Shown here in pieces: positions 38,255 to 50,100 of a stretch of DNA of 64,000 bases. This DNA is from Rhabdornis inornatus (Eukaryota > Chordata > Aves > Passeriformes > Rhabdornithidae): assembly GCA_013397075.1 (NCBI GenBank), contig VWZS01002368.1, positions 124,001-188,000 on the forward strand, given 5' to 3'. A program made the position numbers and the translations under genes. The notes under the pieces are model-generated. The model was given only the letters and a program-made list of their open reading frames with translations, did no database searches and was not told the DNA's origin. Each line of letters opens with the position of its first letter. The first letter of the stretch is position 1.

Positions 38255-40819
38255 TAAAAAGTATTCATTTTTAAACCAGGAATAACACCTGCTGCATTAA
38301 AAAAATTTCCATGAATTGTTTAATTGGAAAATACTGAATTACTGAAGAAAAATTACTAAAAGAAAAAGCTAAGGAAAATTAATCATTGTGAAACAATACT
38401 GCATGAGATGCTGTTAAGTCTATGTCAAATAATAAAGCATCCAATCACTTCTCTGGTTTTTATTGTTGGTATTTGAGAGATGCTTTCTCTGAAGGTTGGC
38501 AGATTGTAGTTATATATTAAAAGTAAATTTCACAATTCTCCTCATGAAAGCTACATGAATGGACAGACACTGTTTTATAAAATATTTACAATGTAGCATA
38601 CCTGGCAGCTGGGCACTGAAAGACTGACAATAATCAAGAACGTGCAGTGAAAGCATGTGTGAATACTGAAATTCAGAGGAGCTGTACTTTGCAGCACTTT
38701 TCCTGTCAAAGAACCTTCCTTTGGAGCTGATCAATACCCTGCACCTCAGAGGAGTTTGGGGTGCTGTCGTTGGCACCCACATCACAAGAGATGAAAAATG
38801 TTTACTTAAATGGCCATCAGTATTTGTGTCGAATTCTTAATCTTTGCCTTTGATAGTGTGCAAAAGTGATCCATGCCAAGAACATAAAAGTTTGTTCAGA
38901 TTTCCCTCAAGGAATGTGAAATACTCTGAACTCCATGAGACTGTAATGAGATGGAAAATTTCTGCAAGTTTCTGTGGTTTTAGGCCAGGAATCCTATGTG
39001 GCGTCATGACTCAGATAACATTATACTTTTCCTTTGTCATAAGTAAGAGACTTGCTTTTTCTCTCTTGTATTTGCTTTCTTTCTAATGCATGTTCTACTT
39101 TCTGTGGTACTGTCAAAAATATTATGATATAATACTGTAGGAGAGTAAGTAATCCACTCGTCTGGGATATGGAAATCCTGTTAATTTTAGAAGGTACATT
39201 TAATAAAATTGCATCATTGGCAGAGACTTTTTTCATATTATACTGTTTATTAGAGAAAATCTCTTTGCATTAGGTTCAAAGCCAGAAATTGATTTCCAGA
39301 GGACCTGAGTGCCTAGCTTGCTTAGATATTTTGAAAATCCCACTAGGTCTCTGTTTGCAGCCTTTTGGCACCTAAATACCCTTGAAAATCTGGCTTAAGA
39401 GTTATAACAGTAGCACAAAGGAATAACAACTTGTTATTCATGCCAGAAGGGTTTTACTGGCAATGAGCATATTGATGTTACACTGGGGAAAATTATATTT
39501 ACATGTTTTAGAGCACTGAATTAATTATAACATAAAATAAAACTTTGTTTAACATATGTAAAGAATCTGTTCTCCAGTACATTATTCCTTGTAGAGATTG
39601 AGATAAAGTGTTTTACCAAGCTATAAACAGAAAAGTGACCAGTTCAATGGCTTATTAGTAGTCTGGAAAAAAGACATGGAACAACCAAAACAGATAGCTC
39701 AGCCTTAATGCCAGATCCATACCTTTTTTTTTTTTGCTTCCTTGCTGATATTCTTTTGCTTAAGCCTCTTAAAGTCAGTTTGTCCATTTTCCAGTTCCTG
39801 TGAAAATATCTCATATAATTTCAAAATAACCTTGAAATGATTTATTTCGACAATTTTAATGTTATAAATCCAAAAGAGAAATAGATATTTTGGCTTCTGG
39901 GTTATCCCTAGGCAAGGGGAGAAATGAATCCAGTCTAATCTATATACTACACTATGTATATATTTTTTCATGGCCTCAGGAAGACCCCAGAGCTGAAAAC
40001 TCTATGTTAATTTTGGATGGTTAGTTTCTATTTTGATGAAAAATATTTATTTATATCTGCAATAATACAGTAGAAGCAGCAAGAGCTATAGGGCTCAGAA
40101 AATGTCAGCAATACTTTTACAATTTAATTTTAAACTCAGGGCCATAATTGCAGGAAGCAGGTTTTGACTAATTTTCCTGAAACTCAGCTTGTATATCCAT
40201 CTGTGATAAAATAACTGAAAATATAATTGATAGATCTGACTTAGGGATTTTTCCGCCTTGCTTCCCCTCCTGAACATGAGCAATGAGAATTGTAACATGT
40301 AACATTTCTGATGTGTTGTGAAGGACTGGTAAAATCCAAAGTCTTTGCTATGTTGAAAATAAAAATCCAGCTTGACATGGGAATAGGGGTATTTACTACT
40401 GAAGTAGATCTGTGCTGAAGTAGATGCAGATTCTGTAAACCTGGTTCTTTGTGCTCACCTTGCTCTAATAGAAATTCAGGGAGATACAGAACTGGATCCA
40501 GCATGACACTGGCCAAAACTTTGGTGTAGTTCTGCAGTGAGCAGTACCCCCTCCTCTAGATGAGGAGTGTAAATGGCCTCCATAATCTCCTCTGTAGCTG
40601 TTTAGAGGTCACTAGGTGCTTAAAAGCAAAAAGGTAGAAGTGAGCCATTCAATCAGTTGAAGACCTGGTTGAAATTTTGAGATTATTTGGCTGATCAATA
40701 TTATTTGGATAGTCTTTGTAGGCAATGGCTGTTTTAAGGCATGAAAGCATTTTTGCACCTGTCTGGAGTATTTCTGTTGAAGTCCCAACTGGTGGAGAGT
40801 GAGTCATGTTCCTGTTTGT
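38255..40819. other. Intergenic DNA proximal to DNTT, no other gene seen
   Basis: Apart from the repeat at 39285-39402, this segment shows only short open frames without family resemblance. Upstream enhancer-type elements of DNTT could lie here, but none can be identified from sequence alone. Confidence 0.5.
39285..39402. repeat. Probable ancient amniote interspersed repeat
   Basis: It contains TTTTGAAAATCCCACTAGG near 39330 and GGCACCTAAATACCCTTGAA near 39367, followed by AATCTGG. These strings resemble a common old repeat of reptiles and birds in which 'gaaaatccc' and 'gcacctaaatacctttgaaaatctgg' recur, sometimes as inverted copies. The family name is not certain from memory and the boundaries are approximate. 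Confidence 0.45.
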
Positions 40820-40954
40820 GTAGCACCTGCTTTTGATTTCAGAGGGGAAAAAAGAAAATTGCTTCAATGGGTGGTGGCATAAAATACAGCTGTTGCCTGG
40901 CAGAAAGCATGTTACCTCTATTTTACCCAAGTGAAAGCATTTCTACCTTGCATC
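40820..40954 (+). promoter_or_regulatory. DNTT: Putative DNTT core promoter and 5' UTR
   Basis: A TATA-like ATAAAATA lies at 40879-40886, 69 to 76 bases before the start codon. This would place transcription start near 40910 and give a 5' UTR of about 45 bases. E-box hexamers CACCTG (40824-40829) and CAGCTG (40887-40892), and a GGGGAAA run at 40844-40850, lie close by. The mammalian TdT promoter is known to be TATA-less, with an initiator and an Ikaros/Ets element, and E proteins influence TdT expression, so these motifs are plausible lymphoid control sites. All of this is inference from short motifs; no transcript start is visible in sequence alone. There is no CpG island. Confidence 0.4.
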
Positions 40955-41157
40955 ATGGACAGGTTCAAAGCTCCAGCTGTAATCTCCCTGAGGAAGAGAC
41001 AGAAAGGGTTGCATTCCCCAAAAGTTTCCTGCAGTTATGAGATAAAGTTCAGTAGCTTTGTCATTTTTATTATGCAGAGAAAGATGGGGATGACCAGAAG
41101 GACATTTTTGATGGAACTGGGAAGAAGAAAAGGTTTCAGAGTAGAAAATGAGCTAAG
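40955..41157 (+). CDS. DNTT: DNTT exon 1 (coding part), residues 1-67 plus two bases of codon 68
   Basis: The exon begins with ATG at 40955 in a good Kozak setting (A at -3, G at +4). An in-frame TAA at 40880 lies upstream, and no other in-frame ATG occurs between the two, which fixes the start. The protein begins MDRFKAP, followed by the basic run R13-K14-R15-Q-K17, the likely nuclear localisation signal. From residue 27 it enters the first strand and helix of the BRCT domain, including the family-typical segment ending RKGFRVENEL. The donor is AG|GTAGGA at 41158, in phase 2; with the first base of exon 2 it makes Ser68. An open frame also extends upstream to a GTG at 40931, but nothing suggests that this is used. 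Confidence 0.96.
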
Positions 41158-44100
41158 GTAGGAAAATGTTTATGTGTTCTGAAATAACATGTAGTAATGC
41201 TGTTTGAAGCATTCTAATTCAATAAATGTAGTCATACAAGTGACTGTGATTGAAACTTTTGCCTATGTTTTTGGTGGATATACTTAGCTCTTTATAAATA
41301 TGTTTCAGGAGTTCAGTGGGTGTTCCTAGTATATGGCTTATTTCTGTTGTCTTCTGGACAGACAGAAGGGAAAGCACAAAACTGAGCAAAATTTCTAATT
41401 TTTCACTTTTAAAATGTGTATTTCTAATTTATCTTAAATCTGTTAATTTTCATGTATCTGCATATAAATTGTATTTAGCTCATCTGAATTAGTTATTGTT
41501 TATTTCCCCTTTCAAGTCAGAACTAAACTTAATGGCCAATTTTGAAAATGAAAAGGAGTTAAATGCACAGGAAAGGAAACTGTGATGGGTTGAGGGGGGC
41601 ATTTGTCTACATCATCTCTGGTATTATAGTATTTAACTTTTTTACCCTGATGTGAGTCTCGAAGTTATGACTTATGCTTTGATTTAATATGGAAGAGCAC
41701 TGGAGAAAAATCTTAAGAGTAAAATACCACAGATGTGGCATTTAAGAGTGAAAACATATTCCAGATTCAGATTTGTCTGGTTTCAGTAAACCACCTCATT
41801 CTGAAGGAAGCCTTCCTCCAAACAGAGCTTTACATAAGTGCTGGTTATGTCATTATGCAGTTTTCCAAAAGCTACATCACTACATAGGTTCTCTGAAAAA
41901 CTGGAGGAAAGCCAAGTATTGATCATTTCTCTGAATGTGTACAAAGAGAGTATACAACTGGGTCCTGCCTATAAAAGCTTATTTCCACAGACTTTTTTCA
42001 ATCTTATCAACTTTGAAAGTCTGAGGAAGAAGGGAGGGTGAAATAATTTGTAAAGCGAGATTGAAGCAGGTATTGAACAGAAGCAGTCAATTAGCATCTG
42101 ATCCAAAACTAGCTGAATTCATGGGGAAAAAAGAAATGCAGAGTGCTCTTCTGGATCCTATATTAATAATCTGTAGAGGACTGTGTAAATGCTTTATCTG
42201 GGCTGCTTTGACACACAGGTATTTATTGCCAGTATTTCAGGCTTTCTGTAAGTTGTATGAGGCAGGTGTTATGTATGTTTAATTTCAGCTTAGCTGCTAC
42301 TGGATAAAACAAAACTATTTAACTGTTGATTTTTGCTTTTGAAAATGCCAGAGGAAACGCTGAATTTATTATGTTCTGTGCCAAGAAAATAGCACAGCTG
42401 TACAGGTATGAGAGGAAACTGGAGCACAGCAGCTAAAGTGCTGCTGTGAGCATAGTTATGGCAAAGTTCCCAGCTCTGCAGCTTGGTACAAATGCATAAC
42501 ATATGAATATTTTATGTGAAGTGAAATAAACCACAGGAAGCAGAAGTTCTATGTCTCTAACTGTATTTTTAACTCAAGTATAAAGATATGACAGTTTAAT
42601 TAAAGTAGGACTTAGCAGGGTTAAATAATAGTAAACCCAACAGTATTTCATGGAGATTCACTTAATCTGTGCTTGTAATATTTTAGAAAAAACTAAATTG
42701 GGATTTTTTTTTTTTCAATGGACACTGCCCTGCAAGTGCCACTATATGGAGAGAAAAAAAATTGTGCTATAGCATGACACACATTTCTGAAGCACAGTCC
42801 TTTCAGTACCTTTCTTACAGTTCCAAAACATGGTATGGTTATTGCATTTGATTTGGTGGAGAGTTATTTGATAACAGTTTTCTATGAAGCGATTCCAGTA
42901 TTTGTCATTGTGATTTCATGACTTGATGAAATTGGTGATTACTCATTTGAATAAGGACCACGGAGATAGGCCAAGGGATTTTCTTGGTTTCTGGAAGGTA
43001 ATTTGCTTTGATAGGTTGTGCAGTCTGCCTTTGACAGCACACATCATGTTTTGAAGTCCATGCTAATCAGCAATCTCCACCAGTGGTGTCCTCTGTGCTT
43101 TGACAGGCTGATGCTCAACTTCTCCAGGTGTTACAGAGGGGTTGCAGAGCAATCTGTCAGGTCCACTGGAAATTTACTGTGTATGCAGAAGGCTGTCACC
43201 ATCATGGGCTAGCAGAAAGTCACGGAGACTTTCAAATGGGTGTGGCTGCCATCAAGGCAATTGATGTTCCAGCTCTAGCTTTCCTTCTGTGAAAATAGTG
43301 CCAAATAGTGACACTGCCTGTCTGTGCCTTTCCTGCAAGGAGTTTAGGGATCTGTTGCCTGATAGAAATTAATATATTGGAATACATTATATAATAATAA
43401 TAGTAATTATAATTATAATTATATAGTTATAATAGATATTATATATTATAATTTATATATTGGAATATATTTTCTAGATACTGAAGTCCTACATGTGGAT
43501 GGAAATTAAGAATTTTCTCCTTTCTCTCATGTTTTTTGTGTGGGTGACAGCACCCTCATGGGATGCTTAGGGAGCAGGAACACTCAATCATTCAAAATTT
43601 CCTACCAAGTCTGTGTTTTTCTAAACTTGCTGAGAAACATCAGCAGACCAGGTAGAAACTTACAGATCATCCTAACTATGAGCATAATCTTTTCTTGAAA
43701 CACAGCTTTGTCCCTCTCCATTGTTTCCCTGTGATGGGTACAGAAGTGTGTCTTTTCAATCTTTAAAAGGATCACCTTTTCATCAGGTGATCCTTTCCAA
43801 AGTTGTTCTATACAACAACTGAAATTTACTGCAATAACATTTGTGCCATTGTATTCTTAGGCAATGTACACCGTATAACGTATTGATTAACAATTCAAGT
43901 TGTAAATTTTCTATTCATTAAACCATCAGTTTTACTGGCTTAGCAGCGAGGAAATGGTGTTTATTCATGAATATTTGGCAATGCCGTATGTAATGAATGG
44001 CTTCATACAAGTACAGAAGACTTAAGTATCAGGAAAGCTATTACTAGCTGTAAAGTTTTAAATATTTATTGTTAACTGACTTTTCAATCTTGCACTCATT

Positions 44101-47100
44101 GATGAGGAATATTGGAAAGAGGCTGTCAGGTGTTGTCAGCCACGTTTTAGTTATGGTACTGCTTGTGTAAATGAAATATTTTCAGAATTGCAAAGAATGT
44201 GTATTGGGTTAGTGTCTATGGAAGGTAAATGATCCTTCAAGAAAGAAAATGCTGCACTTACAGGAGCTGTCAGACTATAGTCTTTCCTCAAGGCAGAGTC
44301 AGTGACCAGAATAAATATATGGTGATATGAAAACTTAAGTGCTTCCCACATCCTAATATACAATATACACTGCAATTTTCAGGAAGTGGATGGTAAGTAA
44401 ATACAGAAATAACAGCTCTGTATCTGTGTACAGTTGGATTCAGTGAAAAAAATAAAAAATTTTGTGTACTTCTTGACAGTGACTCTGTGACTCATATTGT
44501 GGCTGAGAACAATTCTTACCTGGAGGTGCTGGATTGGCTGAAAGGACAGGCTGTGGGTGACAGTTCTAGGTTTGAACTACTGGACATCTCCTGGTTTACA
44601 GCCTGCATGGAAGCAGGAAGACCAGTTGATTCAGAGATGAAGTACCGTCTCATGGTAAGACAGATCCTGCCGTGTGAATACTCAAAATGAATGCCTGTGA
44701 TTTTATTTATTGTTTAACCTAAGATATATATAATTGTGTGGTGTTATTATTTTTTAATTTTAATGTTTTTTTCCTGTGAAATTTTTATGAGCAATTCACA
44801 CAGTTTTAATAGATTAAAAACACCTTCAGTGTCTGGTAATGCTGTGTTACTGTGTCATCACGGGTTACAAACTGGAAATACAGAATCACAGAATGGTTTG
44901 AGCTGGAAGGGACCTTAGAGATCATCCAGCTTCCACTGCCCTGCCATGGGCACAGACACCTTCCACTACATTAGGTTGCTCAAAGTCCCATTGAACCTGG
45001 CCTTGAACACTTCCAGGGATGGGGCAGCCACAGCTTCTCTGGACACCTGTTCCAGTGCCTCAACACCCTCACAGAAAAGAATTTCTTCTGTTTTCTTCTT
45101 CTTTTGTTTCTTCTTCTGTTTCTTCTTCTTTTTTTTTTCTTCTGTTTCTCCAGATTTCCTCTCTGCTGGTGTAAAGCCATTACACCCACACCCTGTCCTA
45201 TCACTGTGTCCTTGAAACAAGTGTCTCTCCAGCTCTCTTGTAGCCCCTTTAATTATTGGAATGCTGCTATTAGGTGTTCCTGGAGCCTTAAGAGGCTGAA
45301 CAGCCGCAGCTTCTCTGCAATATCCATCAATGAGGTACTCATTGCTGTTCTGGTACTTGTGGTATTTGCTCAAATATGTCAATATCATGGTAAATATCCC
45401 AGTGAGGGCAGTGCATTTCAATGGGCTGTTGATGGAATACTTGGCCTCCCCAAAACAGTGCAAAAATATTACAACTTTTGCTGTTGCAGGGTGATCAGCT
45501 AACAGCTGGGCCCTTAAAGGACCTGTGAAAAGAAGACTGATACAGTCTGTGGACATGTGTTTACAGACTTGGCATAATCAAGGAAAATTGTGCTAAGAGA
45601 AAAAAGTTTTATTATGTTCTATTATCTCTCAATGGAAGCTCTAAGTCAGAAGATACTGTAAATGGCAGGCTGATTGTTTTGATGCATGGTGTTTGGCCTT
45701 GAAGCAATAGATGATGATGTTTTCCTCTGATCTATATCTGACAAATTATCTGCTAGTTTCTCAGACTGGAGTGTAGTGAGAAGCAGTGGTACTCAATACC
45801 TTGGCACAGACTGTGAGTGATGGGGGTTTGGTGGGGATGCCAGGTGTGCTGTGCCCAGCCTGTGCCACTGAGCCGTGAAATAGGCCCAGCACTGCAGCTG
45901 GATGAAGCTGTTCTCTCGTTCTGCACCTGCCTGAGCCTCACGGTGATGGGTTTATGTGCCCTGGCAAAGAAATTAATTCATGTGTCAAGAGAACTACAAA
46001 TCTGATTAAAGCTCTCTGAGGTAAAGTGAGGGATTCCTGCTGATTCCTGAGGGTCTGTATTAGGCTCTGTGTGAACTGTGAGCACAGGGACTATGGCAGG
46101 GTGTGCAGCATGTGCTTCTCTGAGGCACAGAATGCCCGAATATTTAAGAGCAGCATTGTGCTGTTTGCTGCTTCTTCATTTTGGTATTTAGATCATGGAG
46201 GATGATTCATAAATGCAATCCTTTCCCAAGAAAAACTGTAGCTCCTGATTATCTTTTCCCAGTCATATTGCATTTTCATTACCAGGAAATATTTTCTAGT
46301 TTTTACATATAAGAATTACTGTTTAATAACAGTTTGGGTTGGGGGGGAGGGGGAGTGAATACACCAGATGGAGCTGTCGCTCTCAGACTCAGCATGATTC
46401 CATGACAGAATATGTGTTTATATTTGAAATCCTTCCAAGGATGTATTTTTGCAGTAAATTATAACATTTTTCAGTGAATCTGCTGGAGGGAGAAAAGAGC
46501 AGAGAAATTAATACAAAAAGAAACATAACAGAAGGAAGCCTTGTAACTACTTTATTTTATCTCACAGGCCATAAAAGTATAAATACAGGGAACGCAAAGA
46601 AGTTCTCTAAACAACGAATGCATTAAAACCATTAACAAAATCCTGTGAACCTTCCTGAGAGTTTTACATCAGCATTAAAAGTAAACCAAAATACCTTTTA
46701 TGTACATTCTTAATTTCAGCAGTATGAGGAGACCTATAGATTCACATAGCTCAGAAAAAATGTTTTCATAGTTTCTTTTCCTTTTCAAAGCAAGAAACAC
46801 CTTTGTCTTCTCCAAAATTCCTCCAAATCTTTTTAAGTCAATGAGAAGGCAACAGCTTTAGTTTTATATAAAACTCCTTTTGGAATATTGGTGGAGCATA
46901 AACTTCTGAAAAAGGTATCAGCACCGTCAGGAGATCCTTATTATACTTTGAGACTAGTTCTGCAAGTAAAAGCTTCTGTTTTTATTGAAACATAAAGATT
47001 TCTAAGAAGATTGCTAATAAATGTAGAGTACAGTAAGGAAGCCAGTGACAGCTATACTGTTATTTTTAAAACTTATAGTTAAAACCAACCTTAATCATAT

Positions 47101-50100
47101 AGTTTCTCCAAAGTAATAAACATTTTGTAAAGCAAATAACGAGAAAACAAGAATTCTTGGAGTGTAGTAAATTTAAAAATAATTTTTTGTTGCAGTGTCA
47201 CCATGCTAATTCTTTTTTCTGCCTTGAGAAATTAGGAAAGATTGAAGTAAAGGTTAATTTTCTTTTTAAGTACTAGACTGAGCTCATACATAATGTAATT
47301 TAATTGGAATTTCACTGAAGACAAATTTGGTTCGTTATGTCAGACTTGTAAAATGTAAAATGAAAGTGAATTAACAAACCTTGAACTCAAGCTAGATCAT
47401 GAAGGTTTTGAAGTAAAAGGGATGGATTGCAGTGGGGGAATGTTTTTGGTGAAATCTTGTCCCCATGTAGTTTTGTGGTCAAATTCCCATTAATATCAAT
47501 AGTAAGATTTCATCTTTCAGATCCTACAGTAGCCTATTTGGAAGGCTATTCTTCTTTCAGGACATTTGTTTTACTGCATAAGTAAAAAGAAATGCCCTTC
47601 TCCATGCAAAACAAGGGGAATAAAGTCAGAGTTACAGACCATTAGCTAACATCCTGATTACAATTGTCATTAAAGTACATCTTTCAGTGGTAGTGAGTGA
47701 TCCAAGAGATGCTCTGATGTTAGTGATTTGTAGAGAATAAAAGGTTGGTTAACCAGATTTAAGATGGACAGAATTATTATTGATAGACTCAGTTACAGTT
47801 GACTTTTAGGCTTAGTAGCCATCATTCAGTTTAATAAGCTTTGGAAATATGGTAGCCAAATATCTGATTTAAAAGGGAAGCAAAAGAATTCTGTGGCAAA
47901 GGTCAGCCCTTGTCCAGAGACACCTTTCCTACCACAAACAGATGGGTACCCTTGGCAATAGCAGGACATGGACATGGATAGGTACACCAGGGCATTCCCA
48001 CATGCTGGCAGATACTGATGTTTCCTGGGCTGTGGAAGAGAAAGAGGCAGAGGGGAGGCTTTCAGAGAGGAAGAAAAGAGAGGAAGAAAACTGTGAGGGT
48101 TGCTGCACACTCAGCAGCCTTAAGAACTGTGCTGTGACTGCATCTCTTCTGCCTTTTCCTCAGTCAGAACCTAGAAGTTGTTAGCTAATTAGGGTTTTGT
48201 TTTGGTTTTTCCTATAAAGGAGAAGAGATTTATTTTTTTGAACAAAGGATTTTTCTCCACATTAGCCATCTTTTGATCCTTTGTCTTATCATGTGTCAGG
48301 AAACATATTTAATGTTTTCTGGAGCATCTCACCCTGTTTCATTGTGAAAGAGAGAGGCTGTAAGTAATGGAAGAAATCCTTCATTCTGACAGTCAGAGTT
48401 TCTCAGGAAATAAAAATGAAACTTATAAACTGTCTGCCTTCTCTTCATAAAATGCTGGATATCAGAGGACTTTATTATTTGGTCAATGCTGCCTGGGCTT
48501 TACAGAGCTGCTGCCTGGTTGTCTCTGTGCATTTCATTCACTGCTGCTTCATTTTTCCCTGTTATTTCCCTATGTCATTGTACTTCTTGGTGTGTCAAAA
48601 AATAATGTGACAAAGAGCAAAGTAGTCCCCACAAGATTAATTCTGCAACCAAGTCTGTCTGCTTTACAAATTGATGCAAGTGGTAAAGGCTGTTTCTCCT
48701 GCTTATGCCATGTGGAAAATGTCACTGTGAAAGAGTAGCAAGTGACATTCACTGCAGCCTGGATGTGGGGTAGAAATTCTAACTAGCTCTAGTAATTAAG
48801 TAGCCTACACATTTGGATATTTTTCAGTGGTTGCCCCTGTGCAGTGTACTGCAGATTCATTTTAATGTAGAGTTATCTAAAAAAAAAGCAATTTTAAAAA
48901 TATTTTTCCATTTTTCTCTTATCTGTAGTTGTTTCTTCCCAGTAGTGGAAATTATTTTTGATGTAATGAGTTTCCAGGATTCCTTGTCCTACACTGTAAT
49001 TGCTATTGATGGAAGTTTAGGTCTGTCCTGTAATCTGTACAAACAATTTTTTTCCTATCTGGTTTTCTCACCAAATAGCAGTATCAATTTGGCTCATGTT
49101 CTGCTGCTGCTAGATCATTTCTATAGTTCACATGCAGGCATCAAAATATTCCCTGCAAATCATACTGTAGTAATTATTGTTCACCAGATGTTTTTGCTGT
49201 TAATTTCTATCCAAAATTTCTTCTGTTATATATGATCAAGTCCAGTTAACTAAATGCATAACTCTTAGTGATTAAGGAAAATGCTCAAATATCTCTGCTA
49301 AGGCAAGAACAGGATGTTTATGTCCAGTCTATCACACTCTTAAATGCATGGATTTTCTGCATTAGTTTTGCCCTCCTCCACAGTACCAGCTAATGCTGCA
49401 TGTAGGGCTCTTGTTCTTTGTGTATCTGTGTCCTAGTGAAGGTAACAGCTTATTATATATTCTATTCAGTAACATTGTGTTTATTCACAGTCTTTGCAGC
49501 TGGCACTATCATTTCAAGCAGTATATTAGCACTAATCAATCATAGTTTATATGGTTTAAAATCAATTTTAAAATATAATTCATGAATGTGTGCAGAAGTG
49601 GATGAGTTGTGGTGTTGTCCTGACTGCAACCCATTTTGGTTATTCCCAAGATTGGTCTTACACATAAAATGACTTTGCTCCTTTCAGGGTATGCTATGAA
49701 AACCACCATATAATTCCCTGCTCCTTCAGTTGTGCAAGCAAATACCTTTTCTGTGTGTGTGAATACTGTTATTTAACTACTTTATATCAAATACAAAGGC
49801 AATTTAGCATGAAATTAGAACTGGGGGTGTGGTTATGAAAATATACACATGCTTTTAGGTTTGCCAGCCTTTTGTCTGTGTGATTGGATACAGGGGGAAA
49901 AGGGCTCATCATTCCATTATTGGTGTGAAAACTTCTCTTACATATCTTCATATTTTTATTGTTATTGTTGAATCCTTTCCCTGTGGCTTTTGGATAGTGC
50001 AATGCAATAGGTTTTTGACACATCTGCCAAAAGTTTTCAAGCAAAAGGACCAAGAGCAAAAAATACAGAGAACTGCTGAAAGTACTTCATGTTTCTGAAG

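Larger units (their letters stand above)
41158..44479 (+). other. DNTT: DNTT intron 1 (phase 2, about 3.3 kb)
   Basis: Bounded by the donor GTAGGA and the acceptor GACAG. Contents noticed are an AT-rich tract at 43369-43472 and a 12-bp-arm hairpin at 43766-43796. No coding segment was recognised inside. Confidence 0.9.

Noticed and set aside
37984..38268. 94-codon minus-strand open frame
   Set aside because: It lies across the CR1 3' end, which is non-coding; the frame is incidental.
40931..40954. Possible upstream GTG start for DNTT
   Set aside because: Vertebrate TdT begins with the MDR-type start at the ATG at 40955, which has a good Kozak context. The upstream codons show no family similarity.
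44655..44690. Exon 2 reading on past its donor
   Set aside because: Eleven intron-encoded codons then a stop, while the GTAAGA donor and the exon 3 match fit the family exactly.
44966..45556. 196-codon open frame on the minus strand with a Lys-rich stretch
   Set aside because: It overlaps the reverse-oriented CR1 fragment and its TTC microsatellite. The Lys-rich part is the microsatellite translated, and the rest is CR1 3' untranslated sequence.
48813..49235. 140-codon + strand open frame in DNTT intron 2
   Set aside because: Phe/Ser/Leu-rich translation of T-rich DNA, without motif, signal or splice support.
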